From Pseudomonas ekonensis (GTDB lineage Bacteria > Pseudomonadota > Gammaproteobacteria > Pseudomonadales > Pseudomonadaceae), in the NCBI RefSeq assembly GCF_019145435.1, contig NZ_JAHSTS010000001.1, positions 2,494,001 through 2,558,000 of the forward strand: 64,000 bases of DNA, written 5' to 3'. The notes below the pieces were generated by a model. The model was not told where the DNA came from, did no database searches, and saw only the letters and a list, made by a program, of their open reading frames with translations. Positions 7,565-15,662 of the stretch are shown here, piece by piece (the first letter of the stretch is position 1; each line of letters opens with the position of its first letter). The translations under genes and the position numbers were made by a program.

Positions 7565-8392
7565 CTAGGCGGATTCGCGCTCCTTCGCTTGGTAAACCAG
7601 GCATGCATCGGCGAAAGCCTTGAACAGCTTCTGGCTGGTCGCGTCGTTGGCGGCGTGCCATTCGGGGTGCCACTGCACGCCGAACTGGAAGGTGTCCGAT
7701 GCCGTGTAGGACAGCGCTTCGATCACGCCATCCTGCGCCACCGCTTCGGGCCGGACACCGGGCGGCACCGCCGTGATGCCCTGGTTGTGCAGCGAGTTAA
7801 CCTGCAATTCCACCTCCCCGACAAGAGACGCCAGCCATCCCCCGGCGGCGACGCGCACGCCGTGCGCCGGCAGGTACTGCTGATCGCGGGGCACGTCGGG
7901 GTTCTCGCTGTGCACGACCGCCCCGCCCAGCGCCTTCAGATCCGCATGCAGCGCACCGCCGCGGTGGACGCTCATTTCCTGAAAGCCGCGGCAGATGCCG
8001 AGCACCGGCATGTCCAGTTCGAGGGCGACGGTCAGGACGGCGCTGGAGAGGCGATCCCTCGGCCGGTCCCGCGCTTCGGGGATGACATCGTCCGCCCCAC
8101 GGCTCCACGCCCGCTGTTCGCCAGCGAAGACCGCGGGATCGAGGTTCGACTCGTCGCCGGTCAGCACCAGGCCGTCCAGGCGAGCCAGCACCCGACGCAG
8201 CCTGGACACGCTGACCTCCCACGGCAGGTCGCCGTCCAGGGTCGGCAGGATCACGCACTCGACCGGCCCGTGCCGCTCCAGCGCTTCGATGTAGCGCCGC
8301 CGCAGCCGGTCGCGATGGACGCCGTCGAGCAGTTGACGGTTGGCGGTCACACCGACGACGGCGCGCCTTGGCTCATGCAGCGGGCCGGTCAT
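7565..8392 (-). CDS. Class I glutamine amidotransferase-like gamma-glutamyl hydrolase (PuuD type)
   Basis: A 275-residue peptidase C26 enzyme. The nucleophile is Cys134 in VLGICRGFQE. The catalytic His lies in GVQWHPEWH near residue 240, and VNSLHNQGI is the usual intervening motif. PuuD-type enzymes split a gamma-glutamyl amide to release glutamate and the free amine. The start overlaps the end of the desaturase gene by 4 bp (ATGA), so the two are translationally coupled. Paired with the gamma-glutamyl ligase at 2892-4250, it most simply removes a gamma-glutamyl protecting group as the last step before export. Substrate is inferred only. Confidence 0.88.
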   Translation of the reverse strand: MTGPLHEPRRAVVGVTANRQLLDGVHRDRLRRRYIEALERHGPVECVILPTLDGDLPWEVSVSRLRRVLARLDGLVLTGDESNLDPAVFAGEQRAWSRGADDVIPEARDRPRDRLSSAVLTVALELDMPVLGICRGFQEMSVHRGGALHADLKALGGAVVHSENPDVPRDQQYLPAHGVRVAAGGWLASLVGEVELQVNSLHNQGITAVPPGVRPEAVAQDGVIEALSYTASDTFQFGVQWHPEWHAANDATSQKLFKAFADACLVYQAKERESA

Positions 8393-9453
8393 CGCGCTTG
8401 CCCCGCCGTCGCCAGCTCGGCGGGCCGCGCCTCGTAGAGCCGCCGGTTGCGCTCAAGCAACTGCCGTATGACGCTGGGCTGCCCTTGTGGGCCGGCGACG
8501 AACAGGCCGCCCCAGGTTGCGGCGACTTCGGCGTAGTCCGGGTCCCGCAGGCGGATCTGCTGCGCACGCTTGAGCAGCCAGAACGGCACACCGGGCGAGA
8601 GATGGTGCTCCAGGTGGTATTCGTCGTAGTTCACGCCGAACAGCACCCGCTCGATCAGGTTGCCTTTGCGGTTGCGGGTGAGGTGGATGTTCTGCTCTTC
8701 GGTCTCGCACAGGGGCGAGTGCTCGGCGATCTCGGTGAACCAGCCCAGGATCTGGAACGTGGTCAGGTAAGGCACCAGCCAGAAGAGCACCAGCCAGTGC
8801 AGCGCGCCGGCCAGGGCGAAACCGGCGACGACGATCACCCAGAACGCCACGAACCCGTAAGCGTCGAGTTTGGCGCCACGGCGGTCGACGGCCTTGTCTT
8901 CCTTGTCAGAGATCAGGAACCGGTTGTGCCACAGGTATTTCAGGTAGCGCAGCGTGGCGCCGCCGAAGATCGCCTTCCAGACGATCGAATTGCGGTACGC
9001 CCGTGGCTCGCGGACCTCGTACACGCCGCTGCGGATGAAGAACTGCAGGTCCGGGTCCTTCTCCGGATCGCCCAGGTGCGGGTGGTGCAGGTGCACGTGG
9101 GAGACCCGGTAGGCCCAGTGCCGCTGAAAGATCGGGTAAGCGGCGAAGGTGGTGCCGAGGAAATGGTTCCAGCGCGTGTTCTTCGCCAGGATACGGTGCG
9201 CGGCGTCGTGGGAGATCGTGGTCAGGCCGCGCTGGTGCGCGCCGATGATCAGCACCGCGACCGGGTACAGCCACCAGCTGATCTGCACCGTGGCGAAGGC
9301 GCACGCCAGCACCACCAGATAGTCCTTGAGCACGTACAGCGCACCGGTGAGGTTGTCGGGGCGCAGTTGGGCCAACTCCCGCGTGATCTCGCGGGAAAAA
9401 CGGAAGGTCGTGAATTTGCTGTTGCGCAGTTTCCAGTCCTGGGAGGTTTCCAT
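8389..9453 (-). CDS. Membrane diiron desaturase, RtxC-like
   Basis: A 354-residue membrane enzyme of the fatty acid desaturase superfamily. The three histidine boxes are HDAAH (82-86), HVHLHHPH (119-126) and EYHLEHH (278-284), with hydrophobic segments around 40-75 and 200-235. Fatty acid desaturases are rarely found inside amino acid operons. The known exception is rtxC of Bradyrhizobium elkanii, whose product converts dihydrorhizobitoxine to rhizobitoxine by introducing the vinylglycine double bond. Here it lies 27 bp after a gene matching the second half of RtxA, which supports the same job on a similar amino acid. A role in lipid modification is not excluded by sequence alone. Confidence 0.85.
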   Translation of the reverse strand: METSQDWKLRNSKFTTFRFSREITRELAQLRPDNLTGALYVLKDYLVVLACAFATVQISWWLYPVAVLIIGAHQRGLTTISHDAAHRILAKNTRWNHFLGTTFAAYPIFQRHWAYRVSHVHLHHPHLGDPEKDPDLQFFIRSGVYEVREPRAYRNSIVWKAIFGGATLRYLKYLWHNRFLISDKEDKAVDRRGAKLDAYGFVAFWVIVVAGFALAGALHWLVLFWLVPYLTTFQILGWFTEIAEHSPLCETEEQNIHLTRNRKGNLIERVLFGVNYDEYHLEHHLSPGVPFWLLKRAQQIRLRDPDYAEVAATWGGLFVAGPQGQPSVIRQLLERNRRLYEARPAELATAGQAR

Positions 9454-9480
9454 GGGGCGTCTTCCTTGGGCGGATGGGGG

Positions 9481-10803
9481 TCAGATGGCATCGAGCCCGC
9501 GCTTGATGTCGTCGATCACGTCGTTCACGTTTTCGATGCCCACGCACAGGCGGATCGAACCGTCGTAGATCCCCGCCGCCTCGCGCTGCTGTTTCGGCAC
9601 GGTGGTGTGGGTGGTCGAGACCGGGTGCGTCACCAACGTGCGCGCGTCGCCCACGTTCGACACGTGGTACAGCAGCCGGATGTTCTGGATGAAGGTGCGG
9701 CCGGCGGTTTCGTCCTCCAGCTCGAACAGGATCATGGCGCCGTGCCCGACCTTCGGGTCGACCAGTTCATCGACCCGTTCGCGCTCTTGGCCGGTGGCCA
9801 GCCCCGGATAGGAAACCCGGCGCACCTTGGGGTGGCCCTTGAGGAACCTGGCCACGACGGCGGCGTTCTCGCAGTGGCGCTGCATGCGCAGGTGCAGCGT
9901 CTCCAGGCCCTGGATCAACTGGAAGCTGTTGAGCGGACTGATGGCCGCGCCCGTGTCGCGCAGCCAGGTCATCCGGGCCTTGAGCAGGAAGGCGCTGGCA
10001 CCGAGGTCGCCGAGCCTGTCCACCGCTTCGCGCCAGAGAATGCCGCCGTGCGCCTCGTCCGGTTCGTTGAACAGCGGAAAGCGGCGCGGCTCGTCGAACG
10101 CGAAGCGGCCGTTGTCGACCACCAGCCCGCCCAGTGTGGTGCCGTGCCCGCAGATGTACTTCGTCGCCGAGTAGGTGGTGATCGCAGCGCCCAGTGCCCC
10201 GGGCCGGCTCACCAGCGGCGTGACCGTGTTGTCGACCACCAGCGGGATCCCCAGCCGCTGGCCGATTTCGGCCAGGGCCGCCACCGGCAAGGGGATCAGG
10301 CAGGGATTGGAAAACGTCTCGCCGAAGAACGCGATGGTGCGGTCGTCGGCCAGGGCCTCGAACGAGGACGGCTCGCGCGGATCGGCCGAGCGGGCCTCGA
10401 TGCCCAGGCGCTTGAACGAGTTGAACAGCAGGTTCCACGAGTTCCCGTACAGGTACTTCGACACCACCACGTTGTCGCCCGGCTTTCCGCTGCACAGGTT
10501 GACCAGGGCCAGGAACGTCGCCGCCTGCCCCGAGGCCACGGCGAGCGAGTCCCTGCCGCCGTCCACCGCGGCGTAGCGTTGCTCCAGGATGCGCGTGGTC
10601 GGGTTGATGATCCGGGTGTAGGTGAAGCCGTCTTCCTTGACGTTGTAGACGTCGGCGATCCTTTGCAGGTCGCCGTCGAGCTCATAGGCCGTGGACAGGT
10701 AGATCGGCACGGCCACCGATTTGGTCACCGGGTCATGGCGGTAGCCGGCGTGCAGCAGTGCGGTCTCTGCGGACAGTTGCGAACTGGGAAGGTACCGGGA
10801 CAT
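9481..10803 (-). CDS. O-acetylhomoserine sulfhydrylase-like PLP enzyme (RtxA C-terminal domain homologue)
   Basis: A 440-residue gamma-replacement enzyme of the Cys/Met metabolism PLP family. The cofactor lysine is Lys215 in TYSATKYICGHG. Other family landmarks are YTRIINPT (71-80 region), SGQAATFLAL, VVDNTVTPL and, near the C terminus, HPVSTTH. These enzymes replace the acyl group of O-acetylhomoserine with a nucleophile, usually sulfide. In RtxA the equivalent domain is proposed to use the hydroxyl of serinol, giving the ether of dihydrorhizobitoxine. Its start codon is one base after the stop of the aminotransferase gene, so the two are tightly coupled. It could also be an ordinary methionine enzyme, but the dedicated MetA and the desaturase argue otherwise. 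Confidence 0.9.
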   Translation of the reverse strand: MSRYLPSSQLSAETALLHAGYRHDPVTKSVAVPIYLSTAYELDGDLQRIADVYNVKEDGFTYTRIINPTTRILEQRYAAVDGGRDSLAVASGQAATFLALVNLCSGKPGDNVVVSKYLYGNSWNLLFNSFKRLGIEARSADPREPSSFEALADDRTIAFFGETFSNPCLIPLPVAALAEIGQRLGIPLVVDNTVTPLVSRPGALGAAITTYSATKYICGHGTTLGGLVVDNGRFAFDEPRRFPLFNEPDEAHGGILWREAVDRLGDLGASAFLLKARMTWLRDTGAAISPLNSFQLIQGLETLHLRMQRHCENAAVVARFLKGHPKVRRVSYPGLATGQERERVDELVDPKVGHGAMILFELEDETAGRTFIQNIRLLYHVSNVGDARTLVTHPVSTTHTTVPKQQREAAGIYDGSIRLCVGIENVNDVIDDIKRGLDAI

Positions 10804-10804
10804 G

Positions 10805-11956
10805 TCACAAGGCCTCTTTGATGAGTTCGGGTTCGGGATAGGCCGACGCCTTCGCGACGCTGCCGGCGCCCTCGAAGAAATCGCGGAACGCGGTGGTCAG
10901 CAGCAGGATCCACGCCGGCCGGATGGCCCCGATGCAGCCGATCCGGAAACTGCGCGTCTGCGGATGCAGCTTCGAATAGATGTAGAGGTTGTACCTGGCC
11001 AGATGCAGGTACAGCGCATCGAAATCCTTCTGGGTGTTGATCAGGCCCCGCGCCGTGAGCGCCAGGCACACGGGAGAACGCGCCTGGACGTTGAGCAGCG
11101 GCGCCGCGTAGCGCCCGATGGCCCGGACGATCTCGTCACGCACCGCGCCGTAGCGTTCGCCGCGGCGGATCACGCCCTCCGCGCTGAGCCCCTCCAGCGC
11201 CTTCGCGCAGGCCTGGATCACATGGGTGGGCGGCGTGGAACGCCATTCGCCGTTCTGTTCGAGCGACTGCCATTGGTCGCGCACGTCCAGCACAAACGAA
11301 TTGACCGGATGCCCCGTGCCCGCCAGCAGTTCCAGCGAGGCGATGACGAACGCCACGCCCGGCGGGCCTTCGATGCATTTGTTGCTGGACGTCACCAGGA
11401 CATCGAAACCGCTGCGTCGGGCGCTGATGTCGACGGCGCCGAAGGAGCTCATCGCATCGACCACCGTGCGCACGCCGCGCTGGCGGGCCAGTTGCACGAT
11501 GGCGTCGAGCGGGTTGATGACCCCGGTGGTGGTTTCGCAGTGCACGAAACACAGGTGGGTGATGGCCGGATCCCGGTCCAGGTGCGCGGCGATTTCGGAC
11601 ACCGAGAGCGGTTCGTCGCTCGACGCCCTCAGGCTCGCGGCCTGAACGCCGCGCAACTGGAGGATCTTGAGGATCCGCTCGCCGTAGATGCCGTTGATGC
11701 AGACCAGGGGCCTGGCGGTCGAGCCGATGAAGGTCGCCAGCGCGGCTTCGATGCCGTAGGTGCCGCTGCCCTGGATGGGCACCACCGAATGGGTGCCGTT
11801 GCCGTCGATCAGGTCGAGGATGCGTTCTCGCACGGACGCCGTGATGTCTTTGAAACTTTGATCGCGCGAACCCATGTCGAACTGCATCTGCGCTTTGACT
11901 TCATCGCTCAATGCCAACGGGCCGGGTGTCAACAGGAAATGATGCTGTCCAGACAT
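10805..11956 (-). CDS. Class V aminotransferase (PhnW/serine-pyruvate type; RtxA N-terminal domain counterpart)
   Basis: A 383-residue PLP aminotransferase of the alanine-glyoxylate/2-aminoethylphosphonate group. It opens with LLTPGPLALS, carries VVDAMSSFGA (165-174) and has the cofactor lysine at Lys193 in TSSNKCIEGPPG. The start at 11956 is chosen because AAGGAGCG stands just before it; a longer reading has no ribosome site. It is the first gene of the eight-gene operon and abuts the sulfhydrylase-like gene with one base between. In B. elkanii RtxA a similar pair of activities is fused, and the aminotransferase half is thought to make serinol. The real amino donor and acceptor here are unknown. 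Confidence 0.88.
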   Translation of the reverse strand: MSGQHHFLLTPGPLALSDEVKAQMQFDMGSRDQSFKDITASVRERILDLIDGNGTHSVVPIQGSGTYGIEAALATFIGSTARPLVCINGIYGERILKILQLRGVQAASLRASSDEPLSVSEIAAHLDRDPAITHLCFVHCETTTGVINPLDAIVQLARQRGVRTVVDAMSSFGAVDISARRSGFDVLVTSSNKCIEGPPGVAFVIASLELLAGTGHPVNSFVLDVRDQWQSLEQNGEWRSTPPTHVIQACAKALEGLSAEGVIRRGERYGAVRDEIVRAIGRYAAPLLNVQARSPVCLALTARGLINTQKDFDALYLHLARYNLYIYSKLHPQTRSFRIGCIGAIRPAWILLLTTAFRDFFEGAGSVAKASAYPEPELIKEAL

Positions 11957-12006
11957 ATAACGCTCCTTATTATATGCAGATGCGAAATCAACTCCGGCGC
12001 AACGCA

Positions 12007-12072
12007 AAAACGGTGAACACTGTTCGAGTCGCGAGCTTGGAAGCTCAGCGGCTCTACGGTGTTCACCGTTTT
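12007..12072. repeat. 66-bp nested palindrome in the operon leader
   Basis: Perfect 14-base outer arms, AAAACGGTGAACAC (12007-12020) and GTGTTCACCGTTTT (12059-12072), enclose perfect 6-base inner arms GAGCTT/AAGCTC (12033-12046). Both pairs share the same centre, 12039.5, so the symmetry is unlikely to be chance. It ends in a T run on both strands, so it could fold as a terminator or attenuator hairpin 51 bp before the aminotransferase start, or offer two opposed GTGAACAC operator copies. It lies after the lysR gene in the same direction. Confidence 0.8.
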
Positions 12073-12234
12073 GACGGGTGCACAGTTAGTTAGCCAGCAA
12101 GGATGTTCAGGAACTTAACGCGATAGTTCAGGCGGCACGGTCATCCATGATCGTCAGTGGATCGGTCCATTCATTAACTTCTGATGTTTGCCTGGCCCCG
12201 GATTTTTTGGATCCATTCTCGGGCAGGTGTCGAA

Positions 12235-12272
12235 ACAGTAGAAGGCGACATATATAGCGTCAAGGTATTTGA
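12235..12272 (-). promoter_or_regulatory. Candidate promoter overlapping a LysR-type box
   Basis: Reading leftward: TTGACG (12263-12258), 17 bases, TACTGT (12240-12235), a fair sigma-70 promoter. The -35 overlaps the dyad GTCAA-N5-TTGAC at 12259-12273, which contains the T-N11-A pattern of LysR-type operators. A second dyad (ATATAGCG at 12252-12259, CGCTATAT at 12281-12288) surrounds it. This suggests control of the biosynthetic operon by a LysR-type protein; which one is not known. Confidence 0.45.
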
Positions 12273-12337
12273 CGGCGAACCGCTATATTAAAAATCCATA
12301 TACATATGCTCCGTCCTCTTGGCTGTCGGCGGCATGT

Positions 12338-13270
12338 TCATGCCTCTGCCATGCCTCGCCGAGCCTTCTCCACACCGTCAGCCATCAGTCGCGCCTCTTC
12401 GCGCAGCACCTGGCAAAACGCGTCGACGCTGGCCGACGGCGGCCGGTGTTCCGGCCGGATCAGCATCACGCGGTACGGCACCGACAGGCTCAGCGGACGG
12501 ATGAGCAGATCCCGCCCCGCCTCGGCCAGCGCGGTCAGCGGGTTGATGACCGCCACGCCCAGCCCTTGCCTGACCATGGCGCAGACCGACGCCGCGTTGC
12601 CCGTCTCGATCACGGTGCGGCGGTCCACCTGAGCCTGACGGAAATGCGCGTCGAGGGTCTGCCGGTAGATGTCGAGGCTCGCCAGATTGATGAAGTCGAT
12701 CCGGTGAAAGTCCTCAAGCGCCAGCACCGGCTTGGCCAGCAACGGGTGCCCCGGCGCCAGGACACAGACCAGATCCGCGCTGAACAGCAGTTCACCGCTC
12801 GTGCCGCGGGGGATCTGCTCCACTTCGGTCAGCCCCAGGTCGTACTGCTGAGTGACCAGCGACTCCTCCAGCAGGGGCGATTCCTGGGCGACGATGCTGA
12901 CGCTGACGCCCGGGTGCGCCTGATGGAAGCCCCGGCAGGCCCTGGGCAGGAACGTTTGCGAAAACAGCGGCAGGCAAGTGAGCTCCAGGCGGCCGTGCTC
13001 GAAGTTGCGGATCGACTGCGCATAACGGTCGATGCGCTCCAGGCCCACATAGCAACGCTCGACCTCCTCCAACAGCATCAGGGCCTGGGCGGTGGGCCGC
13101 AGGCGCCCGCCTTCGCGCTCGAACAGGCGCAGGCCCGACACCTGTTCGAGCCGCGCCAGTTCGCGGCTGACCGTCGGCTGCGAGGTGAGCAGCAACCGGG
13201 CCGCACCGGTGACGCTGCCGGTCTGCATGATGGAACGGAACACTTCGACGTGTCGCAGGGTGATTTTCAC
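12338..13270 (-). CDS. lysR: LysR, activator of lysA
   Basis: A 310-residue LysR-type regulator. The winged helix near the N terminus contains LLLTSQPTVSRELARLEQ, close to the E. coli LysR recognition helix region, and later segments such as VAQESPLLEE, ETGNAASVCAMVRQGLG and VINPLTAL also match LysR proper. It is divergent from lysA with 123 bp between, the classical arrangement in which LysR activates lysA when diaminopimelate accumulates. It also lies directly upstream of, and in the same direction as, the biosynthetic operon, so read-through or shared control is possible. In-frame start at 13270 keeps the normal length. Confidence 0.93.
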   Translation of the reverse strand: MKITLRHVEVFRSIMQTGSVTGAARLLLTSQPTVSRELARLEQVSGLRLFEREGGRLRPTAQALMLLEEVERCYVGLERIDRYAQSIRNFEHGRLELTCLPLFSQTFLPRACRGFHQAHPGVSVSIVAQESPLLEESLVTQQYDLGLTEVEQIPRGTSGELLFSADLVCVLAPGHPLLAKPVLALEDFHRIDFINLASLDIYRQTLDAHFRQAQVDRRTVIETGNAASVCAMVRQGLGVAVINPLTALAEAGRDLLIRPLSLSVPYRVMLIRPEHRPPSASVDAFCQVLREEARLMADGVEKARRGMAEA

Positions 13271-13299
13271 TCGGGGTTCCTGATTCGAAAGGCTGTGGT

Positions 13300-13312
13300 C
13301 ATATCAAATATG
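13300..13312. promoter_or_regulatory. Palindrome in the lysR-lysA divergent promoter
   Basis: CATAT-CAA-ATATG, 13 bp with perfect arms, lies 30 bp before lysR and 82 bp before lysA. It is a reasonable candidate for a LysR operator in the short divergent region, but its spacing is not the standard T-N11-A pattern. Confidence 0.4.
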
Positions 13313-13393
13313 AATGGGCTCGCAAACAAAAGGTATTTTTCCAGATGGACAAGGCAAGGCATCCTGCGCCGAACTGTCCGTTGAGCCCTTGCC

Positions 13394-14632
13394 ATGACCT
13401 CCTCTTCCCTGTTCCCGCTGTTGGCCGACAGCGCCCAGACCCACGGCACCCCGCTGTGGAGCTACGACGCCGCGACGATCCTTGAGCGTATCGGGCGCCT
13501 GCGTGCGTTCGACACCGTCCGCTACGCGCAGAAGGCCTGCTCCAACCTGCACATCCTGCGCCTGATGCGCGAGCACGGCCTGCACGTGGATGCCGTCTCC
13601 CTGGGCGAGATCGAACGCGCCCTGCTCGCCGGTTTCCAGGTCGGCGGCGCGCCGGCCGGCATCGTGTTCACCTGCGACCTGTTCGACCGCAAGACCCTTG
13701 AGCGCGTGGTCGAGCTGGGGGTGGAAGTCAACGCCGGTTCCATCGACATGCTGCGCCAGTTGGGCGAGCGGTCGCCGGGGCACCGGGTGTGGCTGCGGAT
13801 CAACCCCGGTTTCGGCCACGGCCACAGCCGCAAGACCAACACCGGCGGCGAGAACAGCAAGCACGGCATCTGGCACGAAGACCTGCACGAGGCGCTGGCG
13901 GTGATCCGCTCGTACGGCCTGAAACTGGTGGGCGTGCACATGCACATCGGCTCCGGGGTGGACTACTCGCACCTGGAGGAAGTGGCGCGCTCGATGGTGC
14001 AACTGATCGCCGGCCTGGGCCAGGACATCGAAGCCTTTTCCATCGGCGGCGGCCTGTCCACGCCTTACCGTCCGGGCGAGGCTGCCGTGGACGTCGAGCG
14101 CTATGCACGCACCTGGGCGGTGGCCAGAAAGGAAATCGAAACGCTGCTCGGCCATCCGGTGCACATGGAGATCGAACCGGGCCGCTTCCTGATGGCCGAG
14201 TCGGGCCGGCTGGTGAGCGAGGTGCGGGCGGTCAAGCGCATGGGCAACCGCAACTATGTGCTGGTCGACGCCGGCTTCAACGATCTGATGCGCCCTGCCA
14301 TGTACGGCGCCTACCATCACATGACGCTGCTCGACGCCGAAGGCCGTCCGGTCGACCGGCCGCTGGTGGACACCGTCGTCGGCGGCCCGCTGTGCGAGTC
14401 CGGCGACATCTTCACCCAGGACGACCAGGAACTGCGCCCGCAACCGCTGCCCGAGGCCAAGGTCGGCGACTTGCTGGTGTTCCATGACACCGGGGCCTAC
14501 GGCGCGTCGATGTCGTCCAACTACAACAGCCGGCCGCTGCTGCCGGAGGTGCTGTTCAGCGACGGCCAGGCCCGGCTGATCCGCCGTCGGCAGACGCTGG
14601 ACGCCCTGCTCGAGCAAGAACTGGGGCTCTGA
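13394..14632 (+). CDS. lysA: Diaminopimelate decarboxylase
   Basis: A 412-residue fold-III PLP enzyme that decarboxylates meso-diaminopimelate to lysine, the last step of the pathway. The PLP lysine is in FDTVRYAQKACSN near residue 49. HIGSG (in VGVHMHIGSGVDY), IGGGLSTPY and the C-terminal cofactor/substrate segment GPLCESGD are all present. Length and the divergent lysR make this the lysR-controlled type of E. coli. Pseudomonads usually have another lysA beside dapF, so this may be a second copy. It is followed closely by a convergent LysR gene. Confidence 0.95.
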   Translation: MTSSSLFPLLADSAQTHGTPLWSYDAATILERIGRLRAFDTVRYAQKACSNLHILRLMREHGLHVDAVSLGEIERALLAGFQVGGAPAGIVFTCDLFDRKTLERVVELGVEVNAGSIDMLRQLGERSPGHRVWLRINPGFGHGHSRKTNTGGENSKHGIWHEDLHEALAVIRSYGLKLVGVHMHIGSGVDYSHLEEVARSMVQLIAGLGQDIEAFSIGGGLSTPYRPGEAAVDVERYARTWAVARKEIETLLGHPVHMEIEPGRFLMAESGRLVSEVRAVKRMGNRNYVLVDAGFNDLMRPAMYGAYHHMTLLDAEGRPVDRPLVDTVVGGPLCESGDIFTQDDQELRPQPLPEAKVGDLLVFHDTGAYGASMSSNYNSRPLLPEVLFSDGQARLIRRRQTLDALLEQELGL

Positions 14633-14635
14633 GCC

Positions 14636-15526
14636 TCACGCCTGCGGACCGAAGGCGGCCCTGGCGAAGTCCATGAAGCTTTGCAGCTTGGGCGTCAGCC
14701 GCCGGTCCGGCGCGTACAGCAGGTTCATCGGCGAGACCGGCATCTCGTACGGCGTCAGCACCCGCACCAATGTCCCCGCGCGCAAGGCGTCCTTGACCAG
14801 TTCCAGCGGCAGCATCACCACCCCCAGCCCCGCCACGGCGGCGGCCAGCAACGGGTCGCCCTGGTTGATCGTCAGCCGGCTCTTGATCGGCACATCGACA
14901 ACGCCTTCCGGTCCCTCGAGGCGAATGTGCGAACGTCCGTCCGAATAGGCGAACGCCAGGCATTCATGGGTCTGCAGGTCCTGCGGCGTGGCGATGGCCG
15001 GGCGCCGGGCCAGGTACGCCGGCGCCGCACAGAGCACCATGGGATACGGTTTGAGCGGCAATGCCTTCATGCCGCTGTCCGCCAGTTCGCCGATTCGAAA
15101 CACAGCGTCATAGCCGCCCTCCACCAGATCGACCAATTCATTCGACAGGGTCAGGTCCACCGACACCTGCGGGAAACGCACCATGTACTCCAGCAGGCGC
15201 GGCGACAGCGTGCTCACGCCGAAGGTCACCGGCGCGTTGATCCGCAGCCTTCCGCTGGGCACGCCCCGGGTGACGGCGGCCATCTCCTCGGCGGCGTCCA
15301 CGTCGGCCAGGATCAGCTTGGCCCGCTCGTAGAAGGTGCGGCCGAAGTCGGTCAGGCTCTGTTTGCGGGTGGTGCGGTTGAGCAGCGAAACGCCCAAATG
15401 CTGTTCGAGCATTTTCACCTGTTTGCCGACCAGTTGCGGCGACAGGTTGAGCTCGTCGGCCACGGCGCTGAACGAACCCAGTTCCACCGACCGGACGAAA
15501 GTGGCCATCAACGTAAGGCGATCCAT
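14636..15526 (-). CDS. LysR-family transcriptional regulator
   Basis: A 296-residue LysR regulator. The N-terminal helix-turn-helix (SFSAVADELNLSPQLVGKQVKMLEQHLG) is followed by LLNRTTRKQSLTDFG and a substrate domain of the CrgA/DsdC-like group (APVTFGVSTLSPRLLEYM). The start at 15526 (MDRLTLM) gives the usual distance to the helix-turn-helix; longer readings run into the promoter. It is divergent from the MDR reductase at 15663 with 136 bp between, so it probably controls that gene. It overlaps nothing but ends three bases from lysA. Confidence 0.92.
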   Translation of the reverse strand: MDRLTLMATFVRSVELGSFSAVADELNLSPQLVGKQVKMLEQHLGVSLLNRTTRKQSLTDFGRTFYERAKLILADVDAAEEMAAVTRGVPSGRLRINAPVTFGVSTLSPRLLEYMVRFPQVSVDLTLSNELVDLVEGGYDAVFRIGELADSGMKALPLKPYPMVLCAAPAYLARRPAIATPQDLQTHECLAFAYSDGRSHIRLEGPEGVVDVPIKSRLTINQGDPLLAAAVAGLGVVMLPLELVKDALRAGTLVRVLTPYEMPVSPMNLLYAPDRRLTPKLQSFMDFARAAFGPQA

Positions 15527-15662
15527 TGGAAACCCTGTGTTTCTAGTGTCGCGCCATCGTAGGGCTTTATCCGCCCCAGGCCAAAGACTAAATTGGGCGC
15601 CACGACACGGACGCACCGGGACAGTCCCGGTGCGCCGCTCCATTGATAAGGCAGAGGTGCAC

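Larger units (their letters stand above)
11957..12337. promoter_or_regulatory. 381-bp leader and control region of the biosynthetic operon
   Basis: No gene seen. The stretch separates lysR from the aminotransferase gene, both read leftward. It holds a LysR-type box overlapping a sigma-70-like promoter at 12235-12272, a 66-bp nested palindrome at 12007-12072, and an AT-rich segment at 12240-12300. If the promoter is real, the transcript has a leader of about 270 nt that includes the palindrome. Confidence 0.6.

Noticed and set aside
8389..9453. Housekeeping fatty acid desaturase
   Set aside because: The gene is locked by overlaps and short gaps inside an amino acid operon, so a lipid role is less likely, although not excluded by its histidine boxes.
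12007..12072. Insertion sequence ends or miniature transposable element
   Set aside because: No flanking target duplication or transposase was seen; a regulatory structure is simpler, although other genome copies would reopen this.
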